Part shown: in pieces, positions 15,909 through 25,413 of the stretch
Layout of the letters: every line of letters starts with the position of its first letter
Position numbering within the stretch: the stretch's first letter is position 1
DNA from: SZUA-444 sp965226565
GTDB lineage: Bacteria; Bacillota; Clostridia; Oscillospirales; Ruminococcaceae
Direction of reading: 5' to 3'
DNA: 64,000 bases
Assembly (NCBI GenBank): GCA_965226565.1
Contig: CBDDDI010000004.1
Coordinates: 558,001 to 622,000 of the forward strand
Notes under the pieces: model-generated
Seen by the model: the letters and a program-made list of their open reading frames with translations, nothing else
Database searches by the model: none
Told to the model about the DNA's origin: nothing
Made by a program: the position numbers and the translations under genes

Positions 15909-16910
15909 TTATAAATTATTTTCAGTAAATCTCCAGCTATCAGCACACATTCTTTCTATTCCATATTCAGCTTTCCAGCCAAAATATTCTTTAGATTTAT
16001 CTGTGTTAGCATAAGAAGTAGCAATATCTCCAGCTCTTCTAGGAGCAATTTTATATTTAACTTTTTTGCCACTAGCTTTTTCATAGCTATCAACAATTTC
16101 AAGAACACTAGTACCTTTACCAGTACCAAGATTAACAGCATCAGCACCTTTGTGTTCAAAAACATAATTCAAAGCACAAATATGGCCTTTAGCAAGATCA
16201 ACAACGTGGATATAATCTCTAACACCAGTTCCATCAGGAGTGTCATAATCATCACCAAATACGCTAAGTTGTTCTAATTCACCAATAGCAACTTTACAAA
16301 TATAAGGAAGAAGGTTGTTAGGAATACCGTTTGGATTTTCTCCAATCAAACCACTTTCATGAGCACCAATAGGATTAAAGTATCTAAGAAGCATAACTGA
16401 AAAATCTTTATCAGGAACACAAACATCTTTTAAAATTTGTTCAATCATAACTTTAGTGTAACCATAAGGATTAGTAGCAGAAGTAGGCATATCCTCAACA
16501 TAAGGAATAGGATTATTCATACCATAAACAGTAGCAGAAGAAGAGAAAACAATGTTTTTACAATCATATTTTTTCATAGCTTCAACAAGTTTAATAGTAC
16601 CACCAATATTGTTATCATAATACATCAAAGGTTTTTCAACAGATTCTCCAACAGCCTTGTATCCAGCAAAATGAATAACAGCATCAATTTTATTTTCAGA
16701 AAAAATCTTATCTAAATCACTAGGAATATTCATATCAGCTTCATATAACTTAACATCTTTACCTGTAATTTTTTCAACTTTTTTGATAACTGATGGATTA
16801 GAATTATAAAAATTATCCATAACAATAGGTTCGTAACCAGCATTAATAAGTTCTACAACTGTGTGGCTACCAATATATCCAGCGCCACCTGTAACTAAAA
16901 TTTTCTTCAA
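15909..16910 (-). CDS. galE: UDP-glucose 4-epimerase
   Basis: 333 residues, cytoplasmic extended SDR enzyme interconverting UDP-galactose and UDP-glucose. NAD-binding GGAGYIGSH (residues 8-16), catalytic Ser in SSSATVYG (about 123-130) and the Y149-x3-K153 pair in PYGYTK. Third gene of a galK-galT-galE operon; it starts 2 bases after the galT stop, so co-translation is likely. Together the three enzymes complete the Leloir pathway. Confidence 0.95.
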   Translation of the reverse strand: MKKILVTGGAGYIGSHTVVELINAGYEPIVMDNFYNSNPSVIKKVEKITGKDVKLYEADMNIPSDLDKIFSENKIDAVIHFAGYKAVGESVEKPLMYYDNNIGGTIKLVEAMKKYDCKNIVFSSSATVYGMNNPIPYVEDMPTSATNPYGYTKVMIEQILKDVCVPDKDFSVMLLRYFNPIGAHESGLIGENPNGIPNNLLPYICKVAIGELEQLSVFGDDYDTPDGTGVRDYIHVVDLAKGHICALNYVFEHKGADAVNLGTGKGTSVLEIVDSYEKASGKKVKYKIAPRRAGDIATSYANTDKSKEYFGWKAEYGIERMCADSWRFTENNL

Positions 16911-16912
16911 AA

Positions 16913-17893
16913 TTAGTCCTCCTTTTGATTTGCCATAAATTTTTTATAAGCTTGTCTTAATTCTTCAGCAGTATCTTCTGGACAAGTAGGGTTGCAATGA
17001 GCCCAAGCGCCAGTTTCGCTAGAAGCATTAAATTTAACTTTATCTTTAGAACGCATAGGTGGGAAAAATTCTATATGAAAGTGAAAATCTTTTGAGAAAT
17101 CACCACTGTTAACAGGAGCATTGTGCATACACATCATATAAGGGAAGTGTGTATCAAATAAAGAATCAAGTGTACCTGAAGCTTGTTTTAAAGTAACAGC
17201 AAGAGCTTTTCTTTCTTCTTGAGTAAAATCAGTAATATATTGTTTATGAGAATTTGACATTATGTAAATTCCATAAGGATATTCTGAGAAGAAAGGAAGA
17301 AAAACAGTAAAGTGTTCATTTTTGAAAATAATTCTTTTTTCAGCTTCGATTTCGTTATCTAGCCAATCACAGAATAAACATTTGTTATTTTCTTGGTAAT
17401 ATTCTTTAGCAGACTGAGTTTCTAACTCAAGTTTTTTAGGAATAATAGAATATCCATAAATTTGTCCATGAGGATGAGGCATAGTAACACCAACAACATC
17501 TCCACGATTTTCAAAAATAAATATATATTTTATATTTTCATCAACTTTTAAAGCGTCAAATCTTTCACACCACAAATTAACAAGTTTCTCAATATGTTTT
17601 TCAGGCAATTCAGGCAAAGTGATAGTATGATTAGAAGAATATAAAATTACTTCACATTTACCATAGCTTGCTTTAGTTTTAAAGAAATCATTTGCAACAT
17701 CGTCTGGTACAGGTGGATTTTGAGATAATGCAGGAAAGTCATTATCATATTTATAAACGTCAAATTCGTCAGGAACTTTTCCGCTTCCTGGACAAAAAGG
17801 ACACCAATCTTTTGGCATTTGAGGTCTAGCTTGTCTATTTGAAGCAATCATCACCCAATCTTTTGTTAATGGATGCCATCTTAATTCTGCCAT
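16913..17893 (-). CDS. galT: Galactose-1-phosphate uridylyltransferase (class I)
   Basis: 326 residues from ATG at 17893. Exchanges UMP between UDP-glucose and galactose-1-phosphate. The histidine-triad active site MPHPHGQIYGY has its nucleophile at about H142, and CPFC (C31/C34) supplies zinc ligands. A GTG nine bases upstream overlaps the AAGGAG binding site and was rejected. Located between galK and galE with almost no intergenic space. Confidence 0.94.
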   Translation of the reverse strand: MAELRWHPLTKDWVMIASNRQARPQMPKDWCPFCPGSGKVPDEFDVYKYDNDFPALSQNPPVPDDVANDFFKTKASYGKCEVILYSSNHTITLPELPEKHIEKLVNLWCERFDALKVDENIKYIFIFENRGDVVGVTMPHPHGQIYGYSIIPKKLELETQSAKEYYQENNKCLFCDWLDNEIEAEKRIIFKNEHFTVFLPFFSEYPYGIYIMSNSHKQYITDFTQEERKALAVTLKQASGTLDSLFDTHFPYMMCMHNAPVNSGDFSKDFHFHIEFFPPMRSKDKVKFNASSETGAWAHCNPTCPEDTAEELRQAYKKFMANQKED

Positions 17894-17909
17894 AAATTCC
17901 ACTCCTTAG

Positions 17910-19169
17910 TTATTTAATTTCAGTTCCGCCAATAGGTCTAATGTTTAAAACATAGCATTTATCTTTACCTACGACTTTTTCTATATTTGTTTTAAAATCA
18001 TCAAGTATTTCGTTAGGAACAAAAGCTTGAATAGTTCCAGCAAAACCACCACCATGAACTCTATAAGCACCTTTTCCGTTCAATAGTCTTTCACAAGTGG
18101 ATAAAACTATAGATACAGCTTGATTATGAGGCATGCTAGCAGCAAAAACATTTTGAAGATACATAAAAGAAGAATGTCCAGATTTAATAATAAGTTTATT
18201 AAAGTTTTCATAATCAGCATCTTTAATAGCTTTAAATTCTAAATCAACACGTTCATTTTCTTCAAAAAAGTGCGCAGAACGCAAAATAGCTCTATCACTT
18301 ACAACACTTCTAAGCTCAGCAATTTTATCATAAAAATCATTTTTATCAACATCACGCAACACTTCTTTTCCAAAGAAATTTGCAACAGATTTCATTTCTT
18401 CAGGAACAGCAGCGTATTCATGAGTTAAATCAGCATGATCAGCACAACTATCAATAATGCATAATGAATAATCATCTAAAGTAAAATCCATTTTATTAAT
18501 AATAGGATTTTTAGGATCTTTAAAATCGATAGAAATAATTCCACCAACAGAGCATCCCATCTGATCCATTAATCCACAAGGTTTGCCAAAATAAACATTT
18601 TCAGCATATTGACTTATTTTTGCAATTTCAACAGAATCAATTTCATTATTAGCAAAAAGTGAATTAAAAATATTTGCAATAACAACTTCATAAGCGGCAG
18701 AAGAAGATAAACCAGAACCTTTCAACACTGTAGAAGTAGTATAAGCATCAAAACCTTTAATGGAGTAACCCATTTCTTTGAATTTATTTGCAATTCCACG
18801 TAAAAGAGAAATTGCTTTATTTTCCTCAGAAGATTTTATATCAGTATCATTTATATTTATTGTGTCAGTGTCATATCCAAAAGATTTAACGTTAATAATA
18901 TCAGAATCATTTTGAGATACAACCGCAATAATGTCAGTGTTAACACTTGCACAAATTACTTTTCCGTGTTGATGATCAGTATGATTTCCTCCAATTTCAG
19001 TTCTACCTGGTGCAGAAAAAAATCTCAAATTATCTCTTGCTCCAAATTTCTCAGTAAAACCATCAATTGTATTGTTAAGTCTTTCTAAATAAGTAGTAGT
19101 TTGTTTGTCATTAAGAGCAAACATTTTTTTAATTGGACTATAAAGATTTTCGTTATTATTTTTTTTCAT
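17910..19169 (-). CDS. galK: Galactokinase
   Basis: 419 residues, GHMP kinase phosphorylating galactose at C1. Galactokinase signature GRTEIGGNHTDHQHG (residues 55-69), ATP-binding GSGLSSSAAYE (about 151-161) and the C-terminal GGGFAGTIQAF motif. Slightly longer than the ~390-residue norm because of an extra ~25 residues before the signature. First gene of the gal operon; a possible promoter overlaps the end of the gene upstream. Confidence 0.95.
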   Translation of the reverse strand: MKKNNNENLYSPIKKMFALNDKQTTTYLERLNNTIDGFTEKFGARDNLRFFSAPGRTEIGGNHTDHQHGKVICASVNTDIIAVVSQNDSDIINVKSFGYDTDTININDTDIKSSEENKAISLLRGIANKFKEMGYSIKGFDAYTTSTVLKGSGLSSSAAYEVVIANIFNSLFANNEIDSVEIAKISQYAENVYFGKPCGLMDQMGCSVGGIISIDFKDPKNPIINKMDFTLDDYSLCIIDSCADHADLTHEYAAVPEEMKSVANFFGKEVLRDVDKNDFYDKIAELRSVVSDRAILRSAHFFEENERVDLEFKAIKDADYENFNKLIIKSGHSSFMYLQNVFAASMPHNQAVSIVLSTCERLLNGKGAYRVHGGGFAGTIQAFVPNEILDDFKTNIEKVVGKDKCYVLNIRPIGGTEIK

Positions 19170-19205
19170 ATAAAAACACCTTCATGATAAAATTATTATA
19201 AACCT

Positions 19206-19234
19206 ATTATATCACAAAATCAACTATTTGTTTA
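19206..19234 (-). promoter_or_regulatory. Possible galK promoter
   Basis: On the minus strand TAAACA (19229-19234), a 17-base spacer and TATAAT (19206-19211). The -35 lies in the last codons of the upstream gene. The -10 is consensus; the -35 matches four of six. Confidence 0.45.
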
Positions 19235-20681
19235 TACTTTTTGTAGCAATTTTTATTACTTCATAAGCACCATTGTAAATACCAATAGAATTATTTTTCA
19301 TTATATTGTTACACATATCTATAAGCATGTTTTCATCGCTTCTGATAAGATTAATCATTTGTTTGATTTTATTAATAGTATCGCATTCTGGAGTTCCATC
19401 TCCAATATGAGCACTATGTATAGCTCCCCACATTTCATGACGTCCAACACGTTTAATAAACAGTTTTGGTACAGGATAAAATGAAAGCTCACTAGGTTTT
19501 GTTACAAGCCAATCAGTGCAACGCATTAGAATATTTGTAGAATAAACAGCCTCAAAGATATTGTCATGACAAAAAACATGTATACCATTAACATCTTGTG
19601 TCAAAGCATTTTCTGCAAAAGTTTTAGTATCTTCAAAATTTCCAAAATGAGTTGTAGAGTGTTTTTCTAAATCAGGAATTTCATTTTTTAGCCATGACCA
19701 AACATCTTTGAAATCACCAATATTTATAAAAATAGAAGCCTTATCTTTTTTAACATCATTCATTAAATGTTTAATAATACTAGCAAAAGTTTCCTTTTGA
19801 GCGCCAGCACCACCAATTGATAAAAGATATCTTGTTGCTTTTTTATTTTTAGCTCTTTCAATTCTGGCTTTACAATCAGTTTCAATATTAGAAACAAGTT
19901 CATGGTCTACATAATGTCCAACATTAAATAAACTATCTTTTGGCATGCATTTTAATGTTTTATTTGGATCCATGTCAGAAAGTGTTTTATAATAATGATA
20001 AACATTTGGAGTTTGAACAGTATGAGTAGCTCCTTCAGCATAGTGAAGAGACATAGCCCAATCGTCACAAATTGCAGCTACAACATTTTTACATCCAGCA
20101 TGTAATGCACCTTGAGCAGGCCAAGAGTGAGTTGTAACAATAGGAATATCTTTGTCTATATCATTAAAAATAGGAGCAAATAGTTCAGATCTTTTTTGAT
20201 TAAGACAGTAAAATTTAATGTTTTTAAAAGTAGTGTAATTAATATGTTCCCAAATTAGTTTGTTGAACAATTTGCTTTTTTGAGAAAGCACAGAGCCTTT
20301 GTGATAAAGATCATTTTGTGAAGCAATAACTTTAGCACCTGTAGTTTCAGGAAAAGCTAATAAATCCATCCAAACTGGAGTATAACCCATAGCATGAGCA
20401 CATGAAGCAAATGCCATTGACATTCTGTAATGTCCGAATCCCATGCGTATATTACCCATAATTATAGGTTTTTCAGGCATGTTGTTTAACGGTGTCTTTG
20501 ACGAAGTCAAATTTTGAATTCCCAAAATATTACCTAAACTTTTGTTGTTAACACATTTAACATGATACTTCTTTTGTGAATCATCACCAAATTTTTTCAT
20601 GTATTTTCTCTTATTGCTAAGTGCTTTCTTGTATAAGCTAGGTTTCATGGCGTTTCCGAATACAAATTTTGATTTGTCCAT
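19224..20681 (-). CDS. GT-B glycosyltransferase-like protein of unknown specificity
   Basis: 485 residues, no signal peptide or membrane segment. I cannot name the family. After about 75 residues comes IIMGNIRMGFGHYRMSMAFA (in part), which resembles the N-terminal glycine/His loop of MurG and MGDG-synthase-type GT-B enzymes. RYLLSIGGAGAQKE (about residues 285-298) looks like the start of the second Rossmann half, and TKPSELSFYPVPKLFI (about 395-410) occupies the donor-site position seen in those enzymes. Lies just upstream of galKTE and divergent from a TetR/symporter/alpha-galactosidase set, so a role in galactoside metabolism is plausible. Fold assignment is by pattern only. Confidence 0.6.
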   Translation of the reverse strand: MDKSKFVFGNAMKPSLYKKALSNKRKYMKKFGDDSQKKYHVKCVNNKSLGNILGIQNLTSSKTPLNNMPEKPIIMGNIRMGFGHYRMSMAFASCAHAMGYTPVWMDLLAFPETTGAKVIASQNDLYHKGSVLSQKSKLFNKLIWEHINYTTFKNIKFYCLNQKRSELFAPIFNDIDKDIPIVTTHSWPAQGALHAGCKNVVAAICDDWAMSLHYAEGATHTVQTPNVYHYYKTLSDMDPNKTLKCMPKDSLFNVGHYVDHELVSNIETDCKARIERAKNKKATRYLLSIGGAGAQKETFASIIKHLMNDVKKDKASIFINIGDFKDVWSWLKNEIPDLEKHSTTHFGNFEDTKTFAENALTQDVNGIHVFCHDNIFEAVYSTNILMRCTDWLVTKPSELSFYPVPKLFIKRVGRHEMWGAIHSAHIGDGTPECDTINKIKQMINLIRSDENMLIDMCNNIMKNNSIGIYNGAYEVIKIATKSINK

Positions 20682-20702
20682 AAAACTTTAACCTCCTTAA
20701 TA

Positions 20703-20731
20703 TTGACAAATATGAACAAATGTGATAGAAT
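20703..20731 (+). promoter_or_regulatory. Promoter of the tetR-symporter-alpha-galactosidase genes
   Basis: Consensus TTGACA (20703-20708), 17-base spacer, TAGAAT (20726-20731). The downstream GTG is 49 bases from the -10. Confidence 0.8.
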
Positions 20732-20761
20732 ATATATCATCATGATAGTTAGTCTATCACA
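20721..20761. promoter_or_regulatory. Candidate TetR operator with three half-sites
   Basis: TGATAG (20743-20748), 5-base spacer, CTATCA (20754-20759) forms a 17-bp palindrome. A third copy, TGTGATAGA (20721-20729), overlaps the -10 and is the exact inverse of TCTATCACA (20753-20761). Placement between the -10 and the regulator's own start suggests autorepression. Confidence 0.6.
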
Positions 20762-20779
20762 TATTAGGAGGGTTGTCAA

Positions 20780-21424
20780 GTGGATTACAATGATTATCTG
20801 GAATTACGGAAGTCTGGACGTAAAAATCAAGTGATAATTACGGCAGCGCAACTTTTTTTAGAACATGGTATTGTAGCGGTGACAATGACGGAAATTGCGG
20901 AAGAATGTGGAATTGGAGTCGCAACATTGTATAGATATTTCAATACTAAAAAGAATCTTGTTATAGAAGTTGCAATATATTTATGGAATGATTTGGAACC
21001 GTTATTTTGTGATTATATGCTTTCGGATGAATTTGAAAATGCTAACGGATATGAACAATTGTTGTTTATGGGTAAAATATTTAAAAATTTATTTATGAAT
21101 CATAGAGATTTTTTAGAATTCATACATAATTTTGATGCATATGTGTTGTCGGAAAAAATTCCAGTTGAGGAATTAGACGCATATGAAAAAAGCACCTTTT
21201 CTTTTTATAAATATTTTTATATGGCAGTGTTTAAAGGTGTAAAAGATCAATCAATAAGAAGTGATTTTGATGCTAAGAAATTTTATCTAACTGTAACACA
21301 TTCATTATTAGCATTGTGTCAAAAACTATCAAGTCCAGGTATAATTGATTTAGATAATAAAGCTTGTGGAGCTGAGCAAATTGAGATGTTAATAGATATA
21401 TTAATTTCATATATAAAAAAATAG
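20780..21424 (+). CDS. TetR/AcrR-family transcriptional regulator
   Basis: 214 residues. N-terminal helix-turn-helix domain (about residues 15-60) with the family pattern IAEECGIGVATLYRYFNTKKNL. The C-terminal ligand domain is not recognisable. Start GTG at 20780, 7 bases after AGGAGGG. It leads a probable operon with a symporter and alpha-galactosidase and overlooks a palindromic operator, so local control of alpha-galactoside uptake is the likely job. TetR regulators are less usual than LacI or AraC types for this pathway. Confidence 0.85.
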   Translation: MDYNDYLELRKSGRKNQVIITAAQLFLEHGIVAVTMTEIAEECGIGVATLYRYFNTKKNLVIEVAIYLWNDLEPLFCDYMLSDEFENANGYEQLLFMGKIFKNLFMNHRDFLEFIHNFDAYVLSEKIPVEELDAYEKSTFSFYKYFYMAVFKGVKDQSIRSDFDAKKFYLTVTHSLLALCQKLSSPGIIDLDNKACGAEQIEMLIDILISYIKK

Positions 21425-21490
21425 ACTATAAATTGAGTTAAATAGACGTAAAAACGAAGCAATGATTTACTAATACAGGAGGAATATACT

Positions 21491-22858
21491 ATGAACAAAA
21501 AAGTTACTAACAAGATTTTATGGCTATTTGCGTTAGGTCAGTTAGGATGGAGTTTACTTGCAGGAATAATAACTAATAGATTCACTTTCTTCTATGAACC
21601 TCCAGCAGAGGAATTAGCGAAAGGTCAACTATTATTTATTCCACAAGGAAGGGCAGTTTTAGGAATAATAACAGTAATTGGATTAATTTCAGCAATCGGA
21701 AGAATTTTAGATGCAGTTACTGATCCGTTAATTGCTTCAAAATCTGATTCATTAAAACATAAAAGAGGACGACGAATTCCTTTTATGAGATGGGCAGCAG
21801 TTCCATTTGGGCTTTTAACAATACTACTTTTTATAGCACCAATTGCTAAACAATCTCATATAAATTCAATTTATATAGGTATAATATATATGTTGTTTTA
21901 TATATTCTTTACATTATATTGTACTCCATATAATGCGTTAATTCCTGTTCTTGGAAGAACGCAAGAAAATAGAACTAAAGTTTCTACATACATATCATTA
22001 ACATTTATAGTTGGTAATACAATGTCTTTTAGTTTGCCAGTTATAGCAGGAATGTTTGAATCATTTGGTTATGTTAATTCAAATAGAATAGCTGTTACAA
22101 TATTATCAGCAATAGCAGTGGTATGTATGTTAATACCAGCATTTTTTATTAAAGAAACAGATTTTGATAAATCAGAGCCTGTAAAAACTAATCCTATCAA
22201 ATCATTATCAAAAACATTTGAAAATAAACATTTTAGAGTTTTTGTTTGTTCAGATGTACTATATTGGGTTGCAATGACATTGTTCCAAACAGGAATGTCT
22301 TACTATGTTGTAAGTTTGCTTAAATTAAAAGATAGTATGACTATAGTACTTATGGCAATAATGACATTATGTTCATTGGTTTTCTATCCATTTGTAGGTA
22401 AAGTTGCGAAGAAAACAGGTAAGAAAAAGTTATTAATGTTTGGATTTGTGTTTTTTAGTATAACATATATTTTCACATCAGTAAGTGGTAAACTAGGATT
22501 GCCTCCAATGCTTAATGGAGTTATGATATCAGTCTTAGCAGCAATGCCAATGGCTATTTTAGGAATATTACCATCAGCAATAGTAGCTGATATTGCTGAA
22601 TGCGATGCTATAAGAACAAATGAAAATAGAGAAGGTATGTTTTATGCTGCAAGAACTTTTGCATTTAAAATGGGTCAATCTATTGCATTAATATTGTTTA
22701 CATCAATAAGAACAATTGGTGTAGAAAAAAATATAGGTTTAAGATTAACAGCAATAATTGCATGTGTATTCTGTTTAGCAGGAGCTTTTGTATTAAGTAA
22801 ATATAATGAAAAATCAGTATATAAATCAATTGGGGTAGGGGAAAATAAGGATGAATAA
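21491..22858 (+). CDS. GPH-family sugar:cation symporter (melibiose-permease type)
   Basis: 455 residues with about 12 hydrophobic segments. The GPH signature DAVTDPLIASKSD, followed by KRGRRIPFMRW, lies in the first cytoplasmic loop (about residues 73-100). It resembles MelB-type transporters importing glycosides with Na+ or H+. Preceded by CAGGAGGA and followed by an alpha-galactosidase whose start overlaps its last 8 bases, so the substrate is probably an alpha-galactoside such as melibiose or raffinose; this is inferred from context. Confidence 0.88.
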   Translation: MNKKVTNKILWLFALGQLGWSLLAGIITNRFTFFYEPPAEELAKGQLLFIPQGRAVLGIITVIGLISAIGRILDAVTDPLIASKSDSLKHKRGRRIPFMRWAAVPFGLLTILLFIAPIAKQSHINSIYIGIIYMLFYIFFTLYCTPYNALIPVLGRTQENRTKVSTYISLTFIVGNTMSFSLPVIAGMFESFGYVNSNRIAVTILSAIAVVCMLIPAFFIKETDFDKSEPVKTNPIKSLSKTFENKHFRVFVCSDVLYWVAMTLFQTGMSYYVVSLLKLKDSMTIVLMAIMTLCSLVFYPFVGKVAKKTGKKKLLMFGFVFFSITYIFTSVSGKLGLPPMLNGVMISVLAAMPMAILGILPSAIVADIAECDAIRTNENREGMFYAARTFAFKMGQSIALILFTSIRTIGVEKNIGLRLTAIIACVFCLAGAFVLSKYNEKSVYKSIGVGENKDE

Positions 22859-24497
22859 TAATGGAACAAACCTAACTTACAAAGTAAGTGGAGAAATAAG
22901 AAGAATAAGAATCTCTGAGAGTGGAGAAAACAATCATTTTAGTTATCAAGTAGAAAAAAACAAAGATAAATATAAAATTTCTATTTCACCAAAATGTGAA
23001 ATAGAGTTAATAAAAGCATATTTTATTATTCCACATAATTTTAATAATGAAGATAAAGTGTTTGCTAATGGCTTTCAATCATGGACAGATAGTAAAGAAT
23101 TTTCTGTTAATGAGAAATTGAAAAGTTTGAATAGAGTTCCAAAATTCTTGGATAAGAAATATGCTTTTGGAAGTTATGGAGATTATCATTTTAAAAAATA
23201 TACTGATAGAAAAGGTATGTTTCATGGATATTCTTATGGCTATATAAGAGATAATGAAGGCATTAATCTAATTGGTTCGTTGTCAGAAAAATTTGGTTAT
23301 ACAATAATAAATTATTTTATGCCTACTTCAAGAATCATTGTTGAAAAAGATTGTGAAGGTTTTGTAACTGATAAACCTTTTGAACTGTTTGATTTGTGTT
23401 ATTTATCAGGAACAGAAGATGAGGTTTTTGATAAATACTTTGATTTAATGCAAATTGAGCCTCCAAAAGTAAAACCTATGAGTGGATATACAAGCTGGTA
23501 TAATCATTATCAAAACATTTCAGAAGATATAATAACAAAAAATCTTGATGCTGTAATAAATTATAAAAAGAAATTAGATGTTTTTCAAATTGATGATGGT
23601 TATCAAACAGCAGTTGGTGATTGGCTAAGCATGGACGAAAACAAATTTCCTAATGGGCTTAAAGGTATAGTAAAAAAATCTAAAGATAATGGATTGTTGC
23701 CAGGTCTTTGGTTAGCACCTTTTGTATGTGAAAAAATATCTAATATTTATAAAAATCATAATGATTGGATATTAAAAGATGATAAAGGTGAGCTAGTAAA
23801 AGCAGGTAACAACTGGAGTCAGTTTTATACATTAGATATTTATAATCCTGAAGTAAGAGAATATATTAAAAATTGTTTTGATGTAATTCTTAATGATTGG
23901 GGATTTGAAATGGTAAAACTAGATTTCTTGTATGCTGTTTCAATAGTTCCAAATCACGGTAAATCAAGAGGTCAAATAATGTGTGAAGCTATGGATTTCA
24001 TTCGTGAATGTGTAGGAGACAAATTGATTCTTGGTTGTGGAGTTCCGTTAGCACCTTCATTTGGTAAAGTTGATTTTTGCAGAATAGGTTGTGATATAGG
24101 ACTTACTTTTGATGAAAATATTATAATGAGAAGATTCCATCGTGAAAGAATATCAACTAAAAATTCAATGTATAATGCAATTTACCGTAGACATCTTGAT
24201 AATAGAGCATTTTTAAATGATCCTGATGTGTTCTTGTTACGTGATGATAATATTAAATTGACAAAGAAACAGAAAAAGAATTTGACTATTGTTAATTCAT
24301 TCTTTGGAAGTCTTTTGTTCACATCTGATAATGTGGCAGAATATGATGATGAAAAAGCTGAAATATTTGATGCAGCTTTATCAAGAGTTGATATTAAAGT
24401 AAAAGATGTAAAAGAAACATCAAGAGGTAATTTTGTATTCACATATATGGATGGAGATAATAAAAAACAAGTATCAATTAATGTTTTTGAAAAATAA
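22851..24497 (+). CDS. Alpha-galactosidase, GH36/clan GH-D
   Basis: 548 residues, no signal peptide, so hydrolysis of imported alpha-galactosides in the cytoplasm. An N-terminal beta-sandwich (about 1-190) precedes the catalytic barrel with FQIDDGYQTAVGDW (about 246-259), GLWLAPF and the nucleophile region VKLDFLYA (Asp about 358); CDIGLTFDE near residue 415 may hold the acid/base Asp. At 548 residues it is shorter than the ~720-residue GH36 group I enzymes and resembles the shorter bacterial forms. The release of galactose links it to the adjacent galKTE operon. Confidence 0.85.
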   Translation: MNNNGTNLTYKVSGEIRRIRISESGENNHFSYQVEKNKDKYKISISPKCEIELIKAYFIIPHNFNNEDKVFANGFQSWTDSKEFSVNEKLKSLNRVPKFLDKKYAFGSYGDYHFKKYTDRKGMFHGYSYGYIRDNEGINLIGSLSEKFGYTIINYFMPTSRIIVEKDCEGFVTDKPFELFDLCYLSGTEDEVFDKYFDLMQIEPPKVKPMSGYTSWYNHYQNISEDIITKNLDAVINYKKKLDVFQIDDGYQTAVGDWLSMDENKFPNGLKGIVKKSKDNGLLPGLWLAPFVCEKISNIYKNHNDWILKDDKGELVKAGNNWSQFYTLDIYNPEVREYIKNCFDVILNDWGFEMVKLDFLYAVSIVPNHGKSRGQIMCEAMDFIRECVGDKLILGCGVPLAPSFGKVDFCRIGCDIGLTFDENIIMRRFHRERISTKNSMYNAIYRRHLDNRAFLNDPDVFLLRDDNIKLTKKQKKNLTIVNSFFGSLLFTSDNVAEYDDEKAEIFDAALSRVDIKVKDVKETSRGNFVFTYMDGDNKKQVSINVFEK

Positions 24498-24529
24498 TAG
24501 CGTATTTCGAATTAAAACTTCTTTATATA

Positions 24530-24562
24530 AAAAAAGGACAACCGTTATGGTTGTCCTTTTTT
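24530..24562. terminator. Bidirectional terminator between alpha-galactosidase and DUF4321 gene
   Basis: Arms 24530-24543 and 24549-24562 pair over 14 bases including A6/T6 ends, loop GTTAT. The A and T runs allow function on both strands for the convergent genes. Confidence 0.9.
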
Positions 24563-24568
24563 GCATAT

Positions 24569-24844
24569 TTATAAATTTTTACAAGTTTTGCTGTATGTAA
24601 TTAAAGATATAAGTACTGTAAATATTTGAGCAACAGTGAATTTCATTTCAAATCCAAAAGTAATTTTAATAATTATCAAATCGATAATAGCAGGTTTGTT
24701 TTGAGAAAAACCAATACATTGTCCAAAAGAAAGCCAATCAAAATATTTAACACCTTTGCATAAATGACTAACAAATGCTCCTAAAATTATACCGCCAATA
24801 AGAAAAATTAAAAAAGCTATACTTTTTTTGAAATTTCTTGCCAT
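24569..24844 (-). CDS. Small membrane protein, DUF4321-like
   Basis: 91 residues from ATG at 24844, set by AAGGAG 8 bases upstream. N-terminal MARNFKKSIAFLIFLIGGIILGAFVS has the short basic start and Gly-rich first membrane helix typical of the DUF4321 proteins of Clostridia; a second hydrophobic segment follows in the C-terminal half. Function unknown. Last gene of the yabP-yabQ-divIC-S1 series. Confidence 0.65.
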   Translation of the reverse strand: MARNFKKSIAFLIFLIGGIILGAFVSHLCKGVKYFDWLSFGQCIGFSQNKPAIIDLIIIKITFGFEMKFTVAQIFTVLISLITYSKTCKNL

Positions 24845-24892
24845 TTTATGAACTCCTTTGCAAAACAAAAAACAGCATAAAGCTGTTCTTAA

Positions 24893-25372
24893 TTAATATT
24901 TTGAACCTGAACGTCTTGAGCTATTTCTTCTTTTAGAATCAATATTTTTCTTCAAATCACTCATTTTTTCTTCTGAATTTTGTTTAAATTTACTCAACAT
25001 ATCTTCAAATGAATTAGATGGAGCTTGATTAGTTTGTTTTTTAAATTGTCCTCTAGGAGGTCTTGAATTATTATGATTTTGTTCACGAAAACCTTTATCA
25101 TCTCTTTTAAAATTATTTTGACGAGGAGGACGAGGAGTATCCACTGCTTTTTTAATAGACAAACTTATTTTACCATCATCACCAATAGACATAACCTTTA
25201 CTTTAATCATTTGACCTTCTTGAATGTGGTCTTTAATTTCAGTAACGAAACCATTGGCTACTTCTGAAATATGTACCATACCTGTTGTTTCTTTATCAAA
25301 TTCAATAAATGCTCCAAATTTAGTTATACCTGTTACTTTACCCTCATATATTTTTCCAATTTCAAGTTGCAT
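24893..25372 (-). CDS. S1-domain RNA-binding protein (YabR/GSP13-like)
   Basis: 159 residues. One S1 domain at residues 1-75 (GKIYEGKVTGITKFGAFIEF, then GMVHISEVANG and KVMSIGDDGKISLSIK). The rest is a low-complexity Arg/Asn/Gln/Pro-rich tail ending RRNSSRRSGSKY, probably disordered and RNA-binding. Position after divIC matches yabR of Bacillus. A role in ribosome or mRNA binding is inferred from the family. Confidence 0.85.
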   Translation of the reverse strand: MQLEIGKIYEGKVTGITKFGAFIEFDKETTGMVHISEVANGFVTEIKDHIQEGQMIKVKVMSIGDDGKISLSIKKAVDTPRPPRQNNFKRDDKGFREQNHNNSRPPRGQFKKQTNQAPSNSFEDMLSKFKQNSEEKMSDLKKNIDSKRRNSSRRSGSKY

Positions 25373-25413
25373 GAAAAATTTTTTCCTCTCTTTTTACATT
25401 TATATTTTAATTG

